NCBI RefSeq assembly: GCF_030246905.1
Contig: NZ_CP126741.1
Coordinates: 2,480,001-2,544,000 of the forward strand
Reading direction: 5' to 3'
Length of the DNA stretch: 64,000 nt
Source: Microbacterium sp. zg-Y818
Lineage (GTDB): Bacteria; Actinomycetota; Actinomycetes; Actinomycetales; Microbacteriaceae
Positions 1 to 8,059 of this stretch are shown one piece after another. Made by a program: the position numbers and the translations under genes. The notes under the pieces are model-generated. The model was not told the DNA's origin and made no database searches. It saw only the letters and a list, made by a program, of their open reading frames with translations. The stretch's first letter is position 1, and the number at the start of each line of letters is the position of its first letter.

Positions 1-501
1 GCCGCGATCTTCGCCGGCTTCGGGTTGTCGGTGGCGGGCACAGATCCAGCGACGGCTGCACTCTCCGGCGCCGTCGGCGTCGTGATCGCCCTTGCGCTCG
101 CACTGCCCTCGACTCTGCTGCTGTGGCGACTGCATCTGTCAGGACGACGCCTTGCCCGGGCCACGGCCTTCTGGGCAGCGCTGCCGTACCTGTCGGGCGC
201 GCGCCGTCCCGTCCCGGGTGATTATTTCGCGGTGCGCTTCCTTGCCTACTCCCCCGACCTGCTCATCCGGGTGATCTCATCGGTGGGCGCATTTCTGGCG
301 GCGGTGTTCTCGCTGTCGATGATCTTCTACGCCACCGCCGTCGACCCCGACCCGACTCTCGCGGTCATCGCGGTGCTGTGGTCGGTGCTGTTCGTTGCGG
401 TGACGATCGGGCAGTTCGGTGGCATCCAGCGCATTCAGGTGGGCTACAGCCATCGCGATCCACTGGGCTACGAACGGCGGATGCGCCGCGCCCGCACCTG
501 A
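1..501 (+). CDS. Multi-pass membrane protein, 5' end outside window
   Basis: The frame is open from the first base, so the gene begins left of the window; the first internal start codon is a TTG at 25. About 165 residues are visible. They hold three clear hydrophobic segments: one near the start (VVIALALALPSTLLLW), a middle one after a short basic and aromatic loop, and one close to the end (LAVIAVLWSVLFVAVTIG). A basic tail ends in RRMRRART. I do not recognise a family and assign no function. The next gene starts 92 bases downstream behind its own promoter-like element, so the two need not be co-transcribed. Confidence 0.6.
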   Translation, partial: AAIFAGFGLSVAGTDPATAALSGAVGVVIALALALPSTLLLWRLHLSGRRLARATAFWAALPYLSGARRPVPGDYFAVRFLAYSPDLLIRVISSVGAFLAAVFSLSMIFYATAVDPDPTLAVIAVLWSVLFVAVTIGQFGGIQRIQVGYSHRDPLGYERRMRRART

Positions 502-581
502 CCGGCTGCGGCGCGCCCGGCCGACGAGATCCGACCCGCCGCCGAGCGGCGTGGAGGGCGGATGCCGTCGGCGGCCGGGTT

Positions 582-587
582 TAGGGT
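582..587 (+). promoter_or_regulatory. Probable -10 element of a leaderless promoter
   Basis: TAGGGT ends six bases before the GTG start codon at 594. That places the expected transcription start on, or within a base of, the start codon. No ribosome binding site precedes the GTG. The same TAnnnT-N6-start pattern occurs before the genes at 17332, 25076, 40389 and 47985. Confidence 0.45.
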
Positions 588-593
588 CGATGT

Positions 594-1244
594 GTGACCC
601 CCGAACTCTCCGCTCGCATCGTCGCGGATTCCCGCGACCGCGTGGCGTGGGTGCGGGCGCGCTCGCGCGGCATCACGGCAACGGATGTCGCGGCGCTGAC
701 ATCCGAGAAGGCGATCGCCCGCGCCGCCGACGCCAAGCTGCTCGGATCAGGATTCTCGGGCAACGCCTACACCGATCACGGACGCCGCCGCGAACCGGAG
801 ATCGCCCGCTGGGTCGCCGCGACCCACGGCATCCAGCCGTCGTCGGCACTGTTCCACGCCGTGGTCGAGAAACGGCACCTGGCCACGCCCGACGGCGTCG
901 GACTCGATAAGAACGGCCGGGTGATCCTGGCCGAGATCAAGACGACCAACAAGCACTGGCGGTCGATTCCGCGCTCCTACCTGCGTCAGGTGTGGTGGCA
1001 GCAGCACGTGCTCGGCGCCGAGCGCACCCTCGTGACCTGGGAGCAGCACGTGGACTTCGTGCCCGTCGGCGACGAACCGCGGTGCGCATGGGTGGACCGC
1101 GACGAGTACGAGATCGGCAAGCTGGTGAAGCTCGCCACCGCCCTCATCGACGAGCTGTACCACCGCACGATGCAGCGCCGCACCCTCGTCGCCCCGCCGA
1201 CCGCCCCGCGCGAGCCCTTCCGCGCCCTCGCCCTCGCCGAGTGA
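594..1244 (+). CDS. YqaJ-type PD-(D/E)XK nuclease family protein
   Basis: A 216-residue protein of the YqaJ / lambda-exonuclease-like recombinase nuclease fold. Visible landmarks are GITATD near residue 26, a REPEIA helix around residues 67-72, PDG at 99-101 and EIKTTNK at 114-120. The last two supply the expected active-site trio D100, E114 and K116 of a Mg-dependent PD-(D/E)XK nuclease. In phages these enzymes work with single-strand annealing proteins, but no such partner or other phage gene is nearby. It is probably a resident chromosomal copy, or one left from an old prophage. The GTG start is chosen because residues after it match the family start and a promoter-like element lies just upstream. 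The stop codon overlaps the tandem repeat that follows. Confidence 0.75.
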   Translation: MTPELSARIVADSRDRVAWVRARSRGITATDVAALTSEKAIARAADAKLLGSGFSGNAYTDHGRRREPEIARWVAATHGIQPSSALFHAVVEKRHLATPDGVGLDKNGRVILAEIKTTNKHWRSIPRSYLRQVWWQQHVLGAERTLVTWEQHVDFVPVGDEPRCAWVDRDEYEIGKLVKLATALIDELYHRTMQRRTLVAPPTAPREPFRALALAE

Positions 1245-1320
1245 GTACTCGCGTTCCCCAGTGAGTACTCGCCTTCCCCAGTGAGTACTCGCGTTCCCGA
1301 GTGAGTATTCACCTACGGCG
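1241..1320. repeat. Four tandem 20-bp repeats, each with the palindrome GAGTACTC
   Basis: Copies begin at 1241, 1261, 1281 and 1301. The first three read GTGAGTACTCGC(G/C)TTCCC(C/G)A with one or two differences; the fourth keeps only the first half (GTGAGTATTC). Each full copy is centred on the 8-bp palindrome GAGTACTC. Twenty-base spacing puts every palindrome on nearly the same face of the helix. The array starts inside the stop codon of the YqaJ gene and lies just upstream of the exporter promoter. A protein-binding array or mRNA stabiliser is possible; the function is unknown. Confidence 0.8.
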
Positions 1321-1344
1321 GTGGCGACCCTCTCCGCCGAAATG

Positions 1345-1405
1345 GTTGACTCACGTCAACCCCGGAGATACAGTTGACCTATCTCAACCGTTGATGTCCA
1401 TCAAC
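1345..1405 (+). promoter_or_regulatory. Exporter promoter with three MarR-type operator palindromes
   Basis: Three copies of GTTGA-N6-TCAAC lie at 1345-1360, 1373-1388 and 1390-1405. The first is a longer perfect palindrome (GTTGAC-N4-GTCAAC) and the third is GTTGAT-N4-ATCAAC. A good vegetative promoter overlaps them: TTGACT at 1346-1351, a 17-base spacer, then TACAGT at 1369-1374. Site 1 covers the -35; site 2 starts within the -10 and runs through the start point; site 3 lies just downstream. This is a repression layout. The MarR repressor encoded after the exporter is the obvious candidate ligand-responsive protein. Confidence 0.75.
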
Positions 1406-1456
1406 TTCCGGTCGCCAGCGTGGTCGCACCGTCTCGCATCCATCCCAAGGAGACCC

Positions 1457-3202
1457 GTGCCGAAGTCCCCCCGCCCGAACGATCCCGCCACCACTGCGGA
1501 GAAGCTCGCCCACCGCCGCGTGCTCGAAGCCCTCTCCGGCCTGATCCTCGGCATGTTCGTGTCGATGCTCGCCTCGACGGTGGTCTCGACGTCACTGCCG
1601 GTCATCCTGCACGACCTCGGCGGCGGCCAGTCCGCATTCACGTGGGTCGTCACCGCGACGCTGCTGACGACCGCGATCTCCACGCCTATCTGGGGAAAGC
1701 TCGCCGACCTCACCAACCGCAAGGTGCTGTACCAGCTTGCGATCGTGATCTTCGTGCTCGCCACGGCGGCTGCCGGGTTCTCGCAGAACCCCGAGACCCT
1801 CATCGCCTTCCGGGCGCTTCAGGGCATCGGCGCCGGCGGCCTCGCCGCCCTCAGCCAGGTGCTCATGGCCGACATCATCAGCCCACGCGAACGCGGCCGC
1901 TACATGGGCCTGTTCGGCGCCGTCATGGCCGTCGCAACCGTAGGCGGTCCGCTCCTGGGCGGCCTCATCACGGATGCCTGGGGCTGGCGCTGGAACTTCT
2001 TCGTCGCCCTCCCCGTCGCGGTCGCGGCCCTGCTCATCGTGCAGCGCAACCTGCACGTGCCGCCGCGGCCGAAGCAGAAGGCCCGCATCGACTACCTCGG
2101 CATCGTGCTGCTGTCGGTCTCGGTGTCGCTGCTGCTGATCTGGGTGTCGCTCGCGGGTGACTCGTTCCAGTGGTGGAGCGTCGAGTCGGCGCTCATGCTC
2201 GGCGGCGCAATCGTCGGCGCCGCCCTGTTCGTGCTGGTGGAGCTGCGCTCGCGCGAGCCGCTGATCCCGCTGACGCTCTTCCGCGACCGCACCTTCACGC
2301 TGTCGGTCATCGCCTCGATCGCCACCGGCATCGCGATGTTCGGTGCGTCGGTCTACCTCAGCCAGTACATGCAGCTCGCCCGCGGCGCGACGCCCACCGA
2401 AGCCGGCATCATGACCATCCCGATGATCGCCGGCCTGCTGGTCTCGTCGATGGGCATCGGCGCGCTGATCACCAAGACGGGCCGCTGGAAGGCGTTCCTG
2501 GTGATCGGTGCCGTCCTGCTGACCGCCGGCTCGACGCTGCTGTCGACGATCGAGTACGACACCGACTTCACGCTCGTGTCGATCTACATGTTCCTGCTCG
2601 GTGCGGGTGTGGGCATGACAATGCAGAACCTCGTGCTGGTGGTGCAGAACACCGCCAAGCCCTCCCAGATCGGCGTCGCGAGCTCGGGAGTGACGTTCTT
2701 CCGCAGCCTCGGCGGCACGATCGGCGTGTCGGTGATGGGCGCCGCCCTCGCCTCGCGCGTCACCGAGCTCGTCGCCGAGCGCGCCGACGACATCGCCGCC
2801 GCCCTGGCGAGCCTCGGCGAGCAGGGCCCGGTCTGGGCCGCCCAGCTGCAGACCGGCGCCCTCCCCTCCGTCGCGACCATGCCCCCCGCGCTGCGGGTGA
2901 TCTTCGAGCAGATGTACGCCAACGGCATCTCGCGCGCCTTCCTCATCGCGGTGCCGTTCGCCGTGGTCAGCCTCGTCGCGATCGTCTTCCTCCCGCGCAC
3001 CCCGCTGACCTCGATGACCACCACCGAACGCCTGCACGCCGCGGAGGCCGACTTCGCGACGGTCTCGGTTCCCGAGGGGATGAGCTCCCTCACGGCCTCC
3101 AACCGCGTCATGGACGCGACGGATGTCGTGGACCCGACGGATGCCGCAGACCCGACGGATGCCGCAGACGAGGCCTCCGGCCCCCGCGATGCGCGCCGGT
3201 AG
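1457..3202 (+). CDS. DHA2-family MFS multidrug exporter (EmrB/QacA type)
   Basis: A proton-driven drug exporter of the 14-transmembrane DHA2 branch of the major facilitator superfamily. The GTG at 1457 is chosen because AAGGAG lies four bases before it and because the frame upstream runs through the operators. This gives 581 residues. Family motif A is seen as GKLADLTNRK (residues 80-89), and the antiporter motif C region as VATVGGPLLGG further on. The long loop before the last helices (about residues 450-490) is usual in this family. The C-terminal tail is hydrophilic and contains an Asp-rich triplicated six-residue unit encoded by an 18-bp tandem repeat. The marR gene follows after 10 bases, so the pair probably forms an autoregulated operon. 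The substrate cannot be read from sequence. Confidence 0.88.
   Translation: MPKSPRPNDPATTAEKLAHRRVLEALSGLILGMFVSMLASTVVSTSLPVILHDLGGGQSAFTWVVTATLLTTAISTPIWGKLADLTNRKVLYQLAIVIFVLATAAAGFSQNPETLIAFRALQGIGAGGLAALSQVLMADIISPRERGRYMGLFGAVMAVATVGGPLLGGLITDAWGWRWNFFVALPVAVAALLIVQRNLHVPPRPKQKARIDYLGIVLLSVSVSLLLIWVSLAGDSFQWWSVESALMLGGAIVGAALFVLVELRSREPLIPLTLFRDRTFTLSVIASIATGIAMFGASVYLSQYMQLARGATPTEAGIMTIPMIAGLLVSSMGIGALITKTGRWKAFLVIGAVLLTAGSTLLSTIEYDTDFTLVSIYMFLLGAGVGMTMQNLVLVVQNTAKPSQIGVASSGVTFFRSLGGTIGVSVMGAALASRVTELVAERADDIAAALASLGEQGPVWAAQLQTGALPSVATMPPALRVIFEQMYANGISRAFLIAVPFAVVSLVAIVFLPRTPLTSMTTTERLHAAEADFATVSVPEGMSSLTASNRVMDATDVVDPTDAADPTDAADEASGPRDARR
3118..3173 (+). repeat. 18-bp tandem repeat encoding the exporter's acidic tail
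   Basis: Three consecutive copies of an 18-base unit, two of them GACGGATGCCGCAGACCC-like, start at 3118, 3136 and 3154; the third is incomplete. They encode a repeating D-A/P-T-D-(V/A)-(V/A)-D-P pattern at the C-terminus of the exporter. The length is probably variable between strains. Confidence 0.7.
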
Positions 3203-3212
3203 GGTGGTCACG

Positions 3213-3674
3213 ATGACGAGCGAGGAGACCTCCGAGGAACGCGCCGAGGCGGTGCGGGCCCTGGAAGGGGAGTTCAGCGAGCTGATCGTCCGCTTCCGCA
3301 AGATCATCACCGAGAACGCCGACCGGGTGAGTCCCGGCATGCTGCCCGGCGCCTACAAGGTGTTCACCAGCATCGTGCGCTGCGAGCCGGTGACGCAGGC
3401 TGCCCTGGCCGAGACCCTCGCGGTCGACAAGGGACAGCTGAGCCGCACCGTGCGCGAGCTCGAGGATCTGGGGCTGGTCACGCGCACGCCGGATCCCGCG
3501 GACGGCCGATCGAGCCTGTTGTCCCCGACCCCCGAGGGGCTGGCGCGCCTGGCCGCGGCCCGTGCGCCGCAACAAGGCACGCTGCACGCCGCGCTCGAGG
3601 ACTGGGATCTGGGCGACATCCGCAACCTCACCGAACTGCTGCGCGCCCTGACGACCGGCACGCCCCCGGCCTGA
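3213..3674 (+). CDS. MarR-family transcriptional repressor
   Basis: A 153-residue winged-helix regulator. The ATG at 3213 follows AGGGTGG at a five-base spacing, and the upstream in-frame residues look like non-coding overlap with the exporter end. A dimerisation helix comes first (residues 1-40). The helix-turn-helix region holds the recognition helix DKGQLSRTVRELEDLG (72-87), and the beta-wing carries the typical DGRSS (97-101). MarR proteins bind palindromes as dimers and release them on binding small phenolic or drug-like ligands. Its place directly after the exporter and the three palindromes before that gene make it the likely local repressor of both. No cysteine suited to redox sensing stands out in the DNA-binding region. 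Confidence 0.88.
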   Translation: MTSEETSEERAEAVRALEGEFSELIVRFRKIITENADRVSPGMLPGAYKVFTSIVRCEPVTQAALAETLAVDKGQLSRTVRELEDLGLVTRTPDPADGRSSLLSPTPEGLARLAAARAPQQGTLHAALEDWDLGDIRNLTELLRALTTGTPPA

Positions 3675-3712
3675 CGGGACCCGCTTTCCCGGCTTCTGAA
3701 CCGTGAGACCCG

Positions 3713-3761
3713 ATCTGGCGGCCGAGACCATGGTTGTTTCCCACGGTCTCGGCCGCCAGAT
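3713..3761. terminator. Long hairpin between convergent genes, probable terminator
   Basis: ATCTGGCGGCCGAGACC (3713-3729) is the exact reverse complement of 3745-3761. Three further pairs continue inward across one mismatch, giving a stem of about 20 bp around a 7-base loop. It lies between the convergent marR and isomerase genes and would fold on both transcripts. There is no clean T-run, only TGTCGTTTC on the plus side. It may therefore act as a bidirectional terminator, or be a dispersed palindromic repeat. Confidence 0.55.
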
Positions 3762-3846
3762 GTCGTTTCAGCGATTGCGGGGGCGGGGGCGGGCGGGCGG
3801 GCGGCTGCGCGGCAGCGGGCGCGGCGCGGCCCGGTACTCCCCCCGC

Positions 3847-4854
3847 CTACTGGTTCTGGAAAGCGGCGTCGAACGACGCTGTCGGAGCCTCCCACAGCAG
3901 CGAGCGCACGAACCCCAAGGCCTCCGCGGCCCCGTGCAGCCGGTCCATGCCGGCATCCTCCCACTCGACCGAGATCGGCCCGACGTAGCCGATCGCATCG
4001 AGGGCGCGGAAGGCATCCTCCCACGGCACGTCGCCCCGCCCGGTCGAGACGAAGTCCCAGCCGCGGCGCGGATCACCCCACGGCAGGTGCGAACCCAGCA
4101 CGCCGGCGCGGCCGTTGCGCGGGCGCAGCCGGGTGTCCTTGCAGTCCACGTGGTAGATGCGGTCGGGAAAATCGAGGATGAACCCGACGGGGTCGATGTT
4201 CTGCCACATCATGTGGCTGGGGTCCCAGTTGAACCCGAACGCGCCGCGATGGTCGATCGCCTCCAGCGCCCGCACCGAGCTCCAGTAGTCGTACGCGATC
4301 TCGCTCGGGTGCACCTCGTGCGCGAACCGCACCCCCTCCCCGTCGAAGACGTCGAGGATCGGGTTCCAGCGGGCGGCGAAATCCTCGAAGCCCGCCTCGA
4401 TGACGGATGCCGGCACCGGCGGGAACATCGCCACGTACGGCCAGATCGATGACCCCGTGAAGCCGACGACGGTGTCGACGCCGAGCTTGCGGGCCACCCG
4501 CGCGGCGCGCTTCATGTCCTCGGCCGCGCGCCGGCGCACCCCCTCGGGCTCGCCGTCGCCCCACACGTAGTCGCGCAGGATCGCCTTGTGACGGAAGTCG
4601 ATCGGCGCGTCGCACACCGCCTGCCCGCCCAGGTGGTGCGAGATCGCGAAGAGCGACAGCCCGTGGCGGTCGAGGATCTCGAGCCGCGACCTCAGGTACG
4701 CGTCGTCCTCGTCGGCGCGGCGGAGGTCGAGGTGGTCCCCGGATGCCGCGACCTCGAGGCCGTCGTAGCCCCATCCCGCGGCCAGGCGCGCGACCTCCTC
4801 GAAGGGCAGGTCGGCCCACTGGCCGGTGAAGAGGGTGACGGGGTGGTGTGCCAT
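3847..4854 (-). CDS. Sugar phosphate isomerase/epimerase (TIM barrel)
   Basis: A 335-residue member of the xylose-isomerase-like TIM-barrel family (AP endonuclease 2 fold). The probable divalent-metal ligands are E180 in FAHEVHP, D211 in NWDPSH with H214 next to it, the H235/D237 pair in YHVDCKD and E297 in SVEWED. An insert rich in Gly, Trp and Pro around residues 250-275 resembles IolE/IolH-like catabolic isomerases rather than xylose isomerase itself. AAGGAG lies six bases before the ATG. It is the last gene of the leftward sugar operon, 45 bases after the previous isomerase, so it probably acts on an oxidised intermediate made by the operon's dehydrogenase. The exact substrate cannot be told. 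Confidence 0.8.
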   Translation of the reverse strand: MAHHPVTLFTGQWADLPFEEVARLAAGWGYDGLEVAASGDHLDLRRADEDDAYLRSRLEILDRHGLSLFAISHHLGGQAVCDAPIDFRHKAILRDYVWGDGEPEGVRRRAAEDMKRAARVARKLGVDTVVGFTGSSIWPYVAMFPPVPASVIEAGFEDFAARWNPILDVFDGEGVRFAHEVHPSEIAYDYWSSVRALEAIDHRGAFGFNWDPSHMMWQNIDPVGFILDFPDRIYHVDCKDTRLRPRNGRAGVLGSHLPWGDPRRGWDFVSTGRGDVPWEDAFRALDAIGYVGPISVEWEDAGMDRLHGAAEALGFVRSLLWEAPTASFDAAFQNQ

Positions 4855-4899
4855 GTGTGCTCCTTCGCAAGTGGTGCCCGCATCGTCGGCGATGCGGGG

Positions 4900-5757
4900 T
4901 CAGCGCTGTTCGTCCAGCGCGGTGAGATAGGCCAGCGATCTCTCCGCCAGCGCATCCTGGGATGCCGCAAGCGGACGCCACACAGATGCCGCGACGGCGA
5001 TGGTGGCATTGTCCCCCGTGAAGCTCTCCACGCCCAGGATCCCGTCGTATCCCGCGTCGTCGAGTGCGTCGAGCACCGCCGGCCAGTCGGTGTGGTCGTC
5101 TCCGACCGGGCCCCGGTCGTTGCCGCACACCTGCACGTGGGCGATGGCGCCTCCGGCGGCACGGATGGCGTCGGTGGGGCGCTTCTCCTCGATGTTGAGG
5201 TGGTAAGTGTCCAGCGCCAGGCCCACGCCCGACCCCAGCAGCGGCCCGAACACCTCCAGCGCCTGCCCCACGGTGTTCACCACGCTCGTCTCGTAGCGGT
5301 TGAGGGGCTCGATCGCGAGCGTGACCCCGCTGTCGACGGCGAGCTCGGCCAGGGGCGCGAGGTTGCGGCGAAGCTGCGCGGCGGCATCCTCCCGCTCCGC
5401 CGCGCTCATCCGCCAGGTGACCCCCGTGGGGGCGTAGAGGGGCCCGGCCACGACGGGGCTCCCGAGCACGCGGGCCGCCTCGATGCAGACGCGGAGGTAC
5501 TGCTGGGTGGCCGCGACGTTTCCCGCCCGCTCGAGCAGGGAGCGCCCTGGTCCCATCGCCCCGACGACGACACCGCGCAACCCGAGCGCGTCGAGCAGGT
5601 CCCGCGCTCGCGATGCCGACCAGTCGCCGACGCTTTCGAGCGGCAGCTCGACCGCCCCGAACCCCATCGCAGCGATTCGGGGAGCGAGGCGGTCGAGCGA
5701 CTCATCCGTCAGCGGCGAGGTCCACACCCAGGTGTTGACGCCGATGATCCGACGCAT
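4900..5757 (-). CDS. Ketose epimerase / hydroxypyruvate-isomerase-like TIM barrel
   Basis: A 285-residue TIM-barrel isomerase resembling D-tagatose 3-epimerase. Matching landmarks are EPLNRYE (E150 and E156), DTYHLNIEE (D183 and H186), R215 and E244 in GVESF. At the third metal position the epimerases I remember have a histidine (HxH), while here it reads HVQ (H207, Q209). A Gln at this point is what I recall for the hydroxypyruvate-isomerase-like YgbM group. The specificity is therefore open between ketose 3-epimerase and a related isomerase. The ATG at 5757 lies five bases before the end of the upstream gene's stop, suggesting coupling; longer in-frame starts would run into that gene. Confidence 0.78.
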   Translation of the reverse strand: MRRIIGVNTWVWTSPLTDESLDRLAPRIAAMGFGAVELPLESVGDWSASRARDLLDALGLRGVVVGAMGPGRSLLERAGNVAATQQYLRVCIEAARVLGSPVVAGPLYAPTGVTWRMSAAEREDAAAQLRRNLAPLAELAVDSGVTLAIEPLNRYETSVVNTVGQALEVFGPLLGSGVGLALDTYHLNIEEKRPTDAIRAAGGAIAHVQVCGNDRGPVGDDHTDWPAVLDALDDAGYDGILGVESFTGDNATIAVAASVWRPLAASQDALAERSLAYLTALDEQR

Positions 5758-5761
5758 GTCG

Positions 5762-6976
5762 TCAGGGCATCTGACGCTGCTGCCAGACCTCCGGGTAGCC
5801 CGGGAGGTTCTCACCGCCGAACTTGGCGTAGTGACCGTCGGGCATGCCCTCGTTCTCGGTGAGGTAGCGGTCGAGCTCGTCCTCGGTGACGGGGCTCTGC
5901 GGCAGCACCCACTCCTTGGGGATCTCCTCCCCGGCGAAGATGCTCTGGATCGCCAGCAGGGGCGTGCGCCACTGGAAGTTGGAGTACACCGGCGCCAGGC
6001 CCGTGAGGCCCGTGTCCTGCCACTTGCGCAGGAAACTCATCTCGTCCTCCCCCGTCATGACGGGGTAATCCGCACCGGCGTCCTCGAACGCCTCGATGGC
6101 GGCCACGGCGCCGTCGCCGGCATCCATCCAGACACCTGCCACGTCACCCTTCGCGAGCTCGTCGCTGAGGATGTTCTTGATCTCGGCCGGGTCGCCGCCG
6201 GAGAAGTAGTCGACCGCCTCGATGCCGGCCTCGTCGAAGAGCTTCTCCGCCGCCGCCCAGCGATGCTCGAGCACGTCGACGCCCGGGAGGATCCGCAGCG
6301 CCACGACCTTGTCGCCCTCCTGCAGGTTGTCGATGAGGAACTGGGCGGTGTCGATGCCCCACGCGAACCCGCCGATCGGGTGGATGAAGGTCACCGGGCA
6401 ATCCGTGTTCACGCCCCGGTCGAACACGATCACCGGCTTGCCGGTCTCGCAGGCGCGTTCGACGGCGGGCGTCATGGCCGCCGTGGAGTTGGGCGAGATG
6501 ACGAACACGTCGCAGTCACCCTCGGCGATGAAGTAGTCGATGTCCGCGATCTGGGTGTCGTCGGAGTCCTGCGCGTCGCGGGTCTCCATCTCACTGATGA
6601 CGCCCGCGTCCTGCAGCGCCTTCAGCTGCTGGTTCATCGTGATCCAGCCGGTCTGACGCCACGGGTTGGAGATCGACGCGTTGGCGAAGCACGCCTTCTT
6701 CGCACCGTCGCTGGCGTACTGCGCGGTGTCGACCATCTCCGCGTCGATGTGCTGCAGGTACGGCTCGTCCTCGGGGCCGGCGGGTTCCACCTCGCGCTGG
6801 GCGAACTGGGCGTCGAAGAGCTCCTGGTCGAACCACTCGTTGCCGGCCGGCGCCGCCGCGTCACCGGATTCGGTGGCGTCCGGCGGCGCCACCGCGGGGT
6901 CGGTCGTGCACGCCGCGAGGGCGAAGAGGCCGACGAAGGCCACCGATGTGGTGGCGATCTTCATTGATCGTCGCAT
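5762..6976 (-). CDS. Sugar ABC transporter substrate-binding lipoprotein
   Basis: A 404-residue periplasmic-binding-protein type 1 (ribose/galactose cluster) solute receptor. The N-terminus is a lipoprotein signal: basic MRRSMK, a hydrophobic stretch, then the lipobox LAAC with Cys23 as the lipidated residue. After a 40-residue acidic linker come the two alpha/beta lobes, with FANASISNPWRQTGW near the entry strand, VFVISPNSTAAM, and VIVFDRGVN typical of this family's sugar-binding cleft. GAGGAG stands seven bases before the ATG. The gene sits directly after two permeases and an ATPase, so it delivers the substrate to that transporter. The ligand is unknown; sugar, sugar acid and cyclitol are all possible. 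Confidence 0.9.
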   Translation of the reverse strand: MRRSMKIATTSVAFVGLFALAACTTDPAVAPPDATESGDAAAPAGNEWFDQELFDAQFAQREVEPAGPEDEPYLQHIDAEMVDTAQYASDGAKKACFANASISNPWRQTGWITMNQQLKALQDAGVISEMETRDAQDSDDTQIADIDYFIAEGDCDVFVISPNSTAAMTPAVERACETGKPVIVFDRGVNTDCPVTFIHPIGGFAWGIDTAQFLIDNLQEGDKVVALRILPGVDVLEHRWAAAEKLFDEAGIEAVDYFSGGDPAEIKNILSDELAKGDVAGVWMDAGDGAVAAIEAFEDAGADYPVMTGEDEMSFLRKWQDTGLTGLAPVYSNFQWRTPLLAIQSIFAGEEIPKEWVLPQSPVTEDELDRYLTENEGMPDGHYAKFGGENLPGYPEVWQQRQMP

Positions 6977-6979
6977 TGC

Positions 6980-8059
6980 TTATTCTCCTCTGGTTGCCGT
7001 GCCGCCGTCGGCGGCCAGGACGGATGGTGCGGGCGTGGCATCCGACCCGCCCGGAGGCGTCTCGGAGTCCGCCTCGGGTGCGGGGGTGGCCGGTGGTGTC
7101 GCGCGGCGGCGGGCGCGGAACGCGACACCCGAGTACGCCACGGCGGCGATGATGATGACGCCCTGCACGGAATCGCGCAGCGACGTGGGGATCTCGGCGA
7201 AGTTCATCAGCAGGAACAGTGCCTCGAGCACGAACGCCCCGGCCACCGCGGAGACGATCCAGCCGCGGCCCCCGCCGAGCACGACGCCGCCGAGCACGAC
7301 GGCGGTGATGGCGATGAACTCGTAGCCGCGACCGACCGCGGGGTGCACACCGGCGTAGCCGACCAGCAGCACGGCGGTGAGGGTGGCCGACAGCGACGAG
7401 AGCACGAACGCGCGCGTGACGATCCACCAGTCCCGCGCGCCGGAGTACCGGACGGCACGCGGGTTGTCGCCGATCGCGATGAGCATCTTGCCCAGTGGGC
7501 GGCGGGTGAGCCAGATCGCGAAAGCCAGCCAGGCCCCGAGAATCGGCACCGCCCACGGCAGGAACTCGATGAGCGGGATGTCGCGGATGCCGCCGCGCCC
7601 GATCTGCCGGAAGCTGTCGGCCGGGTTGCCTGTGGCCGCTCCTCCGGTCCACCACATGACCGCTCCCAGCAGCGCAAGCATCATGCCGAGGGTCACGATG
7701 AACGACGGCACTTTCAGCAGGGTCGTGAGCAGCCCGTTGACGAGCCCCACGGCGACCCCGAAGACGGCCATGAGCGCCAGCACCGGCACGGTCCGCGAGT
7801 CATCCTGGCCAACGAGGTTGCCCGCGATGATCACCTGCGCGGTGATGAGCGACCCCTGCGACAGGTCGAACTCGCCGGCGATGATGACGAAGTACTGCCC
7901 GATGGCGACGATGGCGATGGGCGCCACGCGCTGGATGAACCGCATGAGCTGTGCGGGCTCGGCGAAGCCGGGGTTGAGCACCGTCACCGCCACGAGAAGA
8001 ACGACCAGCAGCAGGAACACCGCACCCCGAGGGCTCAGCAGCGTGCGCACCGCGTTCAT
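6980..8059 (-). CDS. Sugar ABC transporter permease (RbsC-like), second copy
   Basis: A 359-residue inner-membrane subunit of the BPD_transp_2 (RbsC/XylH/AraH) family, with about ten hydrophobic segments. The signature loop reads VIIAGEFDLSQGSLIT in the first third, and GVVLGGGRGWIVSAVAG stands near the end, both typical of the family. The ATG overlaps the stop of the preceding permease by four bases (ATGA), so translation is coupled. A C-terminal hydrophilic tail of about 50 residues, rich in Pro, Thr and Ala, is longer than in RbsC. With its neighbour it probably forms a heterodimeric channel served by one double-domain ATPase. Confidence 0.9.
   Translation of the reverse strand: MNAVRTLLSPRGAVFLLLVVLLVAVTVLNPGFAEPAQLMRFIQRVAPIAIVAIGQYFVIIAGEFDLSQGSLITAQVIIAGNLVGQDDSRTVPVLALMAVFGVAVGLVNGLLTTLLKVPSFIVTLGMMLALLGAVMWWTGGAATGNPADSFRQIGRGGIRDIPLIEFLPWAVPILGAWLAFAIWLTRRPLGKMLIAIGDNPRAVRYSGARDWWIVTRAFVLSSLSATLTAVLLVGYAGVHPAVGRGYEFIAITAVVLGGVVLGGGRGWIVSAVAGAFVLEALFLLMNFAEIPTSLRDSVQGVIIIAAVAYSGVAFRARRRATPPATPAPEADSETPPGGSDATPAPSVLAADGGTATRGE

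Noticed and set aside
594..1244. YqaJ-type nuclease as a sign of an intact prophage
   Set aside because: No integrase, structural or recombinase-partner gene and no attachment site lies nearby.
1241..1320. Short regular repeats as a possible CRISPR array
   Set aside because: The 20-base units are contiguous with no unique spacers, and there are no cas genes.
1592..3340. A 582-codon minus-strand frame under the drug exporter
   Set aside because: His/Arg/Glu-rich shadow of a 14-helix membrane protein gene.
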